Shown: positions 1 to 4,572 of the stretch, piece by piece
Numbering within the stretch: position 1 is the stretch's first letter
Layout: the number at the start of each line of letters is the position of its first letter
Source: Flavobacteriaceae bacterium UBA5079
GTDB lineage: Bacteria > Bacteroidota > Bacteroidia > Flavobacteriales > Flavobacteriaceae
Direction of reading: 5' to 3'
DNA length: 7,278 bases
Assembly (NCBI GenBank): GCA_002414705.1
Contig: DIAL01000171.1
Location: forward strand, 1 to 7,278
Made by a program: the position numbers and the translations under genes
Notes under the pieces: generated by a model
The model's input: only the letters and a program-made list of their open reading frames with translations
What the model was told of the DNA's origin: nothing
Databases searched by the model: none

Positions 1-191
1 GTCTAATGTAGTAATTCCAGTAAGACCATGGAATGATAAAATGGCGTATAATATTAGGTCTAGGTTTTAAAGATTTTGAATCAGCAAAGCGAACCATATC
101 AGGCATAGAAGAAGTTAGAATGATAAATAAAAATCAACTGTTGAATCCTAAGGACTCAAACTATAAATCATTTATATCATTAGCTTCGTAA
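1..191 (+). pseudogene. Degenerate C-terminal fragment of an IS6/IS240-family transposase
   Basis: In the frame of codons beginning at position 3, the sequence from about 30 to 191 reads D-H-G-M-I-K-W-R, then L-G-L-G-F-K-D-F-E-S-A-K-R-T, then I-S-G-I-E-E-V-R-M-I-N-K-N-Q, and ends FISLAS at a TAA (189-191). This matches the well-known C-terminal block of IS6 transposases (DHRxIK, then GFxSFxSAxxTIxGIExxxMIxKxQ). Just upstream the frame has TAG and TAA at 9-14 and another TAA at 27-29. The N-V-V that should precede the catalytic Glu lies in the next frame (5-13), so a small indel is also present. The catalytic Glu of the DDE triad, expected just before Q-D-H-R, is not visible. The family call is firm; the exact indel history is inference. 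Confidence 0.8.
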
Positions 192-219
192 ATCAAGATG
201 CAAAATAAACTTTTATAAT

Positions 220-227
220 TATATTTG
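220..227 (+). promoter_or_regulatory. Candidate -7 promoter box inside the IS end, reading into the LytTR gene
   Basis: TATATTTG is a perfect match to the Bacteroidetes -7 consensus TAnnTTTG. It lies 60 bp before the TTG start at 288 and would start transcription near 233, inside the IS inverted repeat. There is no convincing TTTG-type -33 box 19-21 bp upstream. In such AT-rich DNA a match is expected by chance about once per kilobase, so this is suggestive only. Transcription from the IS end would supply the regulator gene, which has only 43 bp of its own upstream DNA left. Confidence 0.4.
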
Positions 228-230
228 ATA

Positions 231-244
231 GATGAGACAGAACC
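231..244 (-). repeat. Terminal inverted repeat of the IS6-type element
   Basis: Read on the minus strand from 244 this is GGTTCTGTCTCATC. Its first eight bases match the inverted-repeat tip familiar from IS6 elements such as IS257/IS431 (GGTTCTGTTGCAAA). It sits 39 bp after the transposase stop, as expected for the right end. The partner repeat is outside the window. Confidence 0.6.
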
Positions 245-287
245 ACAATAAGTATATGTACAAATTAATAAGCTTAGAGAAAAAGAT

Positions 288-1946
288 TTGAAAAAAAAAC
301 AGCACCTACTATCTATTTTAACATTTAATGTAAATACTTCGTTTATAGTTATTTTTGCGTCCTTACTAATAGTACCTTTTTTATCAGTTGCACAAAACAA
401 GACTGATTTTCTTGATGAATTACCTTTTAAAGAAAAAATAAATTTTAATTCTTACACCAAAATATATGAAACCGAGGCAACCTATACTGTAAAACAAATA
501 GATAGTCTTATTAAAAAGGAAGCACTCCCCTTAAGCCAACAAGTAGAAAGCCAAGGTTTTTCACAGAATTTTTATTGGCTATACTTTAAGATTCCTTGGA
601 CAAAGCATCCTAAAAAACAGTTGTTACTCGAACTTAACAATCCGTTTATAGACCAAGTTGAACTTTATGAAAAAACAGATACTAGTTTTACTAAAATAGG
701 TTTTGGTGGTGATCGTAATCGGGCTTTTAGTGACCGTAATTACAAAAATAGACGGTTTATATTTCCTATAAATAATAGCCCAAAAGAAACAGCTTATTAT
801 TTAATGATAGACAAAAGAAATGCTTCTGTTAGTTTTCCAATATACCTCTGGAATAAAAATACATTTGAAAAATTTGAAATAAAACAAAACCTATATTATG
901 GAATCTTTTTTGGTGTTTTATGTTTTATTAGCATTATGGCCATAATTGCTGGTATTATTGCACGTAGGTCTTTATTTCTTTATTATGGAGCTTACACCTT
1001 CTTCGTCATTTTATATTTATTTACAACACTAGGCTTTTCGTTTCAGTATTTATATCCCCAATCACAACACTTTAATAATTACTCGCGTGTTATTCTAATT
1101 GTATTAATTACTGTTTCTAGCACCCTCTTTTTAAATAAATTTTTAAATATTGCAACAAAGATATCTATCATCGTTAAAGCTTTTAAACTTATAAATATAC
1201 TTTTAATCATAAGCATACTTTTCTGGATTTGTTTTACTGACTTGTATCAATCGTATACAGTTTGGCTTTTAAATATAATGTACATATTGGTTTTTTGTGT
1301 TTTTATTTTGGCTTTCATAGCTGCATTTAAAACCTATAAAACCAAAAGAACAAATGCTATTATATTTTTTATTGCCTTTAGTTTTCCTGTCTTAGGTACG
1401 ATAGCATATATTGGAATAGAATATGGTATAATTGAAGAATCTTTTTTTACTTTGAATCCTATTTTTATGGGTGTAGGACTAGAGGTTGTCATTCTTTCCG
1501 TTGCTATAATTATCCAATTTGTTAAAATGTATGAACAAAAAGTACACTTTGAAAACGAAAATTCTCTTTTATCATCAAGAAATAAGACTCTAAAAGAATT
1601 GTCTTATAACCTTGAAAAAAAAATAAATACAAAATCAAACCCTACTATTTTACTTAAAAGTAAGGCGATTTTAAAAATAGAGTATATTCAATACATTAAA
1701 TCTGATGGCCCATATTTAGAGTTTTTCATGACTACTAAAACTTCGCCCGAAATAGATAGGCAGACTTTAAAATGGGCTTTAAATATTTTGCCTTCAGATT
1801 CATTTATTCAAATACACCGAAGCTACATTGTAAATTTAAAACAGGTAAAGGTATTAAAGGCCTCGGAGCTTATTTTATTTGATAATACAACACTTAAAAT
1901 TTCTAGATCTTTTAAAAAAAATATTGAACACTTTAAAAGTCAATAA
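288..1946 (+). CDS. Membrane-bound one-component regulator: 7TMR-DISM sensor with LytTR DNA-binding domain
   Basis: This 552-residue protein is a membrane-anchored transcription factor that needs no histidine kinase or receiver domain. Residues 1-36 are a signal peptide (KKK, hydrophobic core, cleavage near VAQ). Residues about 38-190 resemble the extracytoplasmic 7TMR-DISMED2 domain, with the YWLYFKI and LLLELNNPFIDQVELYE strands; such jelly-roll domains are thought to bind carbohydrate-like ligands, but no ligand can be read here. Residues about 202-415 are seven hydrophobic helices (7TMR-DISM_7TM). About 416-446 is a polar, probably coiled-coil linker, and 450-548 a LytTR domain with its FIQIHRSYIVNLKQV signature. 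The start is TTG: an in-frame TAA lies at 249-251, no in-frame ATG precedes the signal peptide, and purine-rich AGAGAAAAAG lies just upstream. The IS remnant ends 43 bp before the start. The likely target is the direct repeat before the next gene (inference). Family call is confident; the ligand is unknown. Confidence 0.9.
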   Translation: MKKKQHLLSILTFNVNTSFIVIFASLLIVPFLSVAQNKTDFLDELPFKEKINFNSYTKIYETEATYTVKQIDSLIKKEALPLSQQVESQGFSQNFYWLYFKIPWTKHPKKQLLLELNNPFIDQVELYEKTDTSFTKIGFGGDRNRAFSDRNYKNRRFIFPINNSPKETAYYLMIDKRNASVSFPIYLWNKNTFEKFEIKQNLYYGIFFGVLCFISIMAIIAGIIARRSLFLYYGAYTFFVILYLFTTLGFSFQYLYPQSQHFNNYSRVILIVLITVSSTLFLNKFLNIATKISIIVKAFKLINILLIISILFWICFTDLYQSYTVWLLNIMYILVFCVFILAFIAAFKTYKTKRTNAIIFFIAFSFPVLGTIAYIGIEYGIIEESFFTLNPIFMGVGLEVVILSVAIIIQFVKMYEQKVHFENENSLLSSRNKTLKELSYNLEKKINTKSNPTILLKSKAILKIEYIQYIKSDGPYLEFFMTTKTSPEIDRQTLKWALNILPSDSFIQIHRSYIVNLKQVKVLKASELILFDNTTLKISRSFKKNIEHFKSQ

Positions 1947-2117
1947 TTTTTAATAAATAGATTTTTAAAATAAGAAATGCAAGCGTCAGAAATCATTATG
2001 GTATTTCGAAGTTGAAATAACTGTTTTACAATTAAACAACATCTAACTAATAGTAAGCTCATAGCAATTTAGCCACCAAACTGAATTCACATTTTTATTA
2101 ATATGGATTTTAATCAG

Positions 2118-2148
2118 GTAGCTCGTGTTCATAAATCTGTAGCTCGTG
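2118..2148 (+). promoter_or_regulatory. Tandem direct repeat, candidate LytTR-protein operator
   Basis: The 10-mer GTAGCTCGTG occurs at 2118-2127 and again, identical, at 2139-2148. The 21-bp period is two turns of B-DNA, so both copies face the same side of the helix. LytTR regulators such as AgrA and AlgR bind imperfect 9-10 bp direct repeats with about this spacing, upstream of the promoters they control. The repeat is relatively GC-rich within AT-rich intergenic DNA, lies 171 bp after the LytTR gene stop and 80 bp before the start at 2229. The repeat is seen directly; its use by the upstream LytTR protein is inference. Confidence 0.55.
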
Positions 2149-2179
2149 ACTTTTATGGCTATTCTTTCATAAAAACAAC

Positions 2180-2187
2180 TAATTTTC
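2180..2187 (+). promoter_or_regulatory. Possible -7 box of the gene at 2229
   Basis: TAATTTTC matches TAnnTTTG at all fixed positions but the last. It starts 31 bp after the tandem repeat ends, which would put the repeat at roughly -76 to -46, a usual activator position. No good -33 box is visible, which would fit an activator-dependent promoter, but the match is weak. Confidence 0.25.
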
Positions 2188-2228
2188 ATTCAATTATTTT
2201 AATAAATTAAAAATAAAAACTGGTAAAC

Positions 2229-2660
2229 ATGAAAGCAAAAACTATTAAAAAAATCTTATTTATTACTCTAACTAGTCTTGTAACATTATCAGTCCAAGCA
2301 CAAAAGGTTTCAAAGTACACTTTTGCGTCATATCAAAATGATCTTAATTATCAAGGATGTAAAAGCAAATACACTATTGTACATGTAGGAGAAGTTAAAT
2401 TATATATATCCGATACAGATGAAACACGGTACTGGGAAGATGAAGAACGAGCAGCAGATAAAATTGCAGAAAACTTTGAAAATTATATGCAAAATAAATT
2501 TCCTACTTATAATAATTGGAATTGTTTTATAGCAAAATCCGGACCTTGGTATGACAGCTATGAAGAAGCAATGGAAGGAAGAAATGATTGGATTGCATTT
2601 GAGAAAAGATTGGGATTCAGAGTTTACACTTATGATCTCGGTACTCCTAAAAGAGAATAA
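2229..2660 (+). CDS. Small exported protein of unknown family
   Basis: I do not recognise this 143-residue protein. It begins with a clear Sec signal peptide: basic MKAKTIKK, hydrophobic core at about 9-22, probable cleavage after VQA at residue 24. The mature part is about 119 residues, hydrophilic and rich in Tyr, Trp and acidic residues. It has two cysteines (44 and 99) that could form a disulfide after export. A probable beta-rich first part (about 28-62) is followed by an acidic amphipathic helix (about 69-90) and a C-terminal block ending in FRVYTYDL. The layout of beta-strands with Cys, helix ending K-Y/F, W...EK, then a final strand loosely recalls the protein at 3981-4361. No lipobox, transmembrane segment or enzyme motif is visible. 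It is the first gene after the LytTR regulator and has the candidate LytTR operator 80 bp upstream, so it is the best candidate target. No Shine-Dalgarno sequence precedes the ATG, which is usual in this phylum. Confidence 0.8.
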   Translation: MKAKTIKKILFITLTSLVTLSVQAQKVSKYTFASYQNDLNYQGCKSKYTIVHVGEVKLYISDTDETRYWEDEERAADKIAENFENYMQNKFPTYNNWNCFIAKSGPWYDSYEEAMEGRNDWIAFEKRLGFRVYTYDLGTPKRE

Positions 2661-2979
2661 GGATTCTTAAACCTATACTAACAATAAAAATATCAGTCAC
2701 CTCAAAAATGCTGCTATTTTTAAATACATATCTACACCTGTACTGTAATAAAGATTAAAATCTATATTCAAGCCTCAAATAAATTATGAAACATTAGTTG
2801 TCTCAGTTATTATTTGACTTAAAATGAGAGAAAATGAAATAAATTTTTAGAGTTGTTTTCGTTAATTATACCTAACCATAGTTCTGTTACAGGATTTTAA
2901 GTGGAGTCTCTGAATTAAAAAGGAAAAACATAAAGCTTCAGAAAATAAACTTCCATAAATAAATTTAAAACAAACACTT
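2661..2979. other. Intergenic region with no recognisable gene
   Basis: I see no credible coding frame on either strand in these 319 bp; stops are dense and no protein family is recognisable. The only local structure is an all-AT hairpin at 2704-2721 (AAAAAT, 6-base loop, ATTTTT), 43 bp after the preceding stop codon, too weak to call a terminator. The promoter of the relic gene starting at 2980 was probably in the right-hand part, but I cannot point to its boxes. Confidence 0.5.
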
Positions 2980-3316
2980 ATGAAAACAATTAAATAAACA
3001 TCAGTAATCCTTTTCATCGCCCGTATTAGATGGCATTTACAACAAAGGAAACAGGATTAGCGCTATAAATGGATGATTATATAGAAGCCAATTATAACCT
3101 AAAAGGTGTGGTTTCTGGAGAAATTTCTGTTTTTAATGCAGATGTTTTTGATAAATCAAATGTTATAAAATATTACAGAGATAAACTAGCACGGTTTGAT
3201 AAAAATGTACAATTTTAAATATCTGAAAGAAAGACGTTAATATTGTAATTGCAACAATATAAGTGGTTTGGATTTGTTACAATAATAATAATTACCTATT
3301 AACCTATGCCGAGTAA
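2980..3316 (+). pseudogene. Relic of a small exported-protein gene with several stops and frameshifts
   Basis: An ATG at 2980 opens a signal-peptide-like reading (MKTIK, stop, TSVILFIA). The coding sense then jumps frame near 3015-3035 and continues MAFTTKETGLAL, stop (3066-3068), MDDYIEANYNLKGVVSGEIS and onward through NVIKYYRDKLARFDKNVQF to a stop at 3216-3218. It reads ISERK beyond that, then shifts frame again near 3232 to DVNIVIATI, stop (3260-3262), VVWICYNNNNYLLTYAE, and a final TAA at 3314-3316. The longest intact piece, 3069-3218, has no plausible start context of its own because a TAA immediately precedes its ATG. A restored product would be about 110 residues with an N-terminal signal peptide, like its neighbours. 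The four internal stops are all TAA, each one substitution away from a Lys, Gln or Glu codon. No family is recognised. The exact frameshift points are inference, and the final segment is the least certain. Confidence 0.55.
3240..3260. repeat. Short inverted repeat
   Basis: ATATTGT at 3240-3246 and ACAATAT at 3254-3260 form a perfect 7-bp inverted repeat around a 7-base centre. It could be an operator for the gene at 3348, or simply chance within the AT-rich relic. A weak -7-like TGGATTTG follows at 3269-3276. No run of T follows, so it is not an intrinsic terminator. Confidence 0.3.
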
Positions 3317-3347
3317 CCAATAATTAAACTCACAAAAAAAGGATGTC

Positions 3348-3944
3348 ATGAACCTACAAAATATCATTAAACTATTAAAATTAAACCAAAACTTTTTGTT
3401 TTTTATGTTTGCTTTGTTTTGCTCTAGTCTTTTAACCGCGCAAAGCGCAACCTACTACCTGTTAATTAAGAAAAGTAAACTATCACCTTCTTGCAAAGTA
3501 CATACTGATTTTAAAACGCTTACTTTATCCTCAAAGTTCGATTCAAAAAAACGGAATAAAATAATTGATGTCTATAAAAACAGCATGAATCCTGATGAAG
3601 ATAGTACAATAGATGAAAAAGAATTCTACGTAAACAAAACAGATTATGTAGTTGTGTACGAGTATGTTTTTAAAAATATTGATTGCCCTTCTAAAACAAG
3701 TAAATATATAAAAGCGTTTCAAGCCTCAAGTAAAGAAAAAGTGCAAAGTATTTTGCGAAAAAAGCTAGAAACCTCTTTTCTTAAAGACCGTTACATAAGT
3801 CATAAAATATTATTAGAAACCCAGCCATTCTCGTTAGGTGAAGCGAGTCTTCTAAAAAATGCAGAAAACTTTCTCTTAAAACAGACTAAAAAAGACAGTC
3901 TTAAAAAAGCTAAAAAGGCAACTACAATAGGTGTAAGGGGTTAA
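3348..3944 (+). CDS. Exported protein of unknown family, Lys-rich C-terminus
   Basis: I do not recognise this 198-residue protein. The N-terminus (MNLQNIIKLLKLNQN) is followed by a hydrophobic stretch at about 16-30 and a probable signal-peptidase site at LLTAQ (residues 28-32), so export is likely. The mature part has two cysteines (49 and 113), each just after a short beta-like segment, which could pair. A basic amphipathic helix follows (about 119-147), and the tail from about 170 is strongly Lys-rich (KKDSLKKAKK). No catalytic motif or second membrane segment is visible. AAGGA lies five bases before the ATG, an unusually Shine-Dalgarno-like context for this window. The next gene starts 36 bp after the stop with no terminator between them, so the two are probably one transcript. 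The promoter must lie in or beside the relic upstream. Confidence 0.75.
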   Translation: MNLQNIIKLLKLNQNFLFFMFALFCSSLLTAQSATYYLLIKKSKLSPSCKVHTDFKTLTLSSKFDSKKRNKIIDVYKNSMNPDEDSTIDEKEFYVNKTDYVVVYEYVFKNIDCPSKTSKYIKAFQASSKEKVQSILRKKLETSFLKDRYISHKILLETQPFSLGEASLLKNAENFLLKQTKKDSLKKAKKATTIGVRG

Positions 3945-3980
3945 AAAAAGGATTACAAATAAAACATAAAAACAACAATT

Positions 3981-4361
3981 ATGAAAAAAACACTATTAAT
4001 TATCGCTCTATTTATTGGGCTTTCAAATGTAAATGCGCAAAAAATGGTAGGTTACATAACAGTGCATAAAGCTTATGCTGGTGGCGAAGGCGTTTATATG
4101 ACAACAATTAGATATTGTAATTTCTCTGAAGATTATATGACAAGGCAACGGGAACAAAGTCAGGCAAGAGATTCTTTTGCTAAATTTTTAAAGGATAAAT
4201 ACGGCGTTACAAAACCATCTCCTCCAAATCCTCATTGGAGTGAATTGGAGCTAGAAAAATACACGAAACCTAACTGGGATAGAGAAAAAAAATTCCATGA
4301 GAGAAGCCAAAAAGTAACTATAATTAGTAGCGAAGAATTTAAATTTGATCTAGAAGAATAA
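3981..4361 (+). CDS. Small exported protein of unknown family
   Basis: This 126-residue protein is not recognised. It starts with a textbook Sec signal peptide: MKK, hydrophobic core LLIIALFIGL, cleavage after VNA at residue 19. The mature part is about 107 residues with a single cysteine (46), a charged helix at about 50-75 ending in KFLKDKYG, a Pro-rich turn (SPPNPHW, about 80-86), a second charged segment (NWDREKKFHERSQ) and a C-terminal strand (KVTIIS). The order of these elements is like that of the protein at 2229-2660, and distant paralogy is possible, but identity is too low to claim by eye. It lies 36 bp behind the gene at 3348 and is probably co-transcribed with it. A 211-bp gap separates it from the large WG-repeat gene. 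It may act in the periplasm, on the surface or outside the cell; nothing in the sequence decides which. Confidence 0.8.
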   Translation: MKKTLLIIALFIGLSNVNAQKMVGYITVHKAYAGGEGVYMTTIRYCNFSEDYMTRQREQSQARDSFAKFLKDKYGVTKPSPPNPHWSELELEKYTKPNWDREKKFHERSQKVTIISSEEFKFDLEE

Positions 4362-4572
4362 TAAAATTTAACTAATATTTTATTTAAGATTTTTCAAGAA
4401 AATGAGCTACTACTCTTAGACAGAAAAACCATAAATTAATGATTGATAAATATTTATTTTGAATTTCATAATAGACATTCACCATTATGCCGTTAAATAT
4501 ATGAGCGTAAAATTATATCAAAATATTAAAAAATCGATTTCCTAGAGGTTGTTAAACATTTAAAAACGCAAA

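Larger units (their letters stand above)
1..244 (+). mobile_element. Right-end remnant of an IS6/IS240-family insertion sequence
   Basis: This stretch carries the C-terminal part of an IS6-type transposase followed by about 50 bp of non-coding end and a terminal inverted repeat finishing at 244. The left part lies outside the window, so the size of the remnant is unknown. IS6 elements normally encode one DDE transposase of about 230 residues, have short inverted repeats whose tips begin GG, and make 8-bp target duplications. If the boundary is right, the duplication copy here would be ACAATAAG at 245-252; its partner would lie left of the window. The transposase frame is broken, so this copy should be immobile by itself. 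Confidence 0.75.

Noticed and set aside
5..19. 15-bp identity (AATGTAGTAATTCCA) with 6742-6756 in the WG-repeat gene, reading N-V-V-I-P in both places, which suggested the window starts in another WG gene
   Set aside because: The N-V-V is also what is expected just before the Q-D-H-R block of an IS6 transposase, and IS6 coding sense continues directly afterwards. With only one short match the WG explanation is not needed, though it cannot be fully excluded without sequence to the left.
161..400. Minus-strand open frame of 79 codons
   Set aside because: It overlaps the IS end and the start of the regulator gene, encodes a Cys/Phe/Ser-rich sequence with no domain sense, and is the antisense shadow of the signal-peptide region.
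2002..2019. Inverted repeat TATTTC/GAAATA after the regulator gene, as a terminator
   Set aside because: The 6-bp AT-rich stem has no real T-tract after it.
2704..2721. Hairpin AAAAAT/ATTTTT after the gene at 2229, as a terminator
   Set aside because: The stem is only A-T pairs plus one possible G-T, and it is too weak in DNA this AT-rich to stand out from chance.
3069..3218. A stand-alone 49-residue gene
   Set aside because: A TAA directly precedes its ATG and coding sense continues in both directions beyond its ends, so it is better read as the middle of a decayed gene.
4360..4384. 8-bp inverted repeat AATAAAAT/ATTTTATT at the stop of the gene at 3981, as a terminator
   Set aside because: It is all A-T, has a 9-base loop and overlaps the stop codon; such repeats are frequent by chance here.
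4362..4572. Searched for a promoter, LytTR-like direct repeat or gene relic before the WG-repeat gene
   Set aside because: Only imperfect -7-like strings such as TTATTTTG near 4454-4461 are present; no repeat like GTAGCTCGTG and no coding sense was found.
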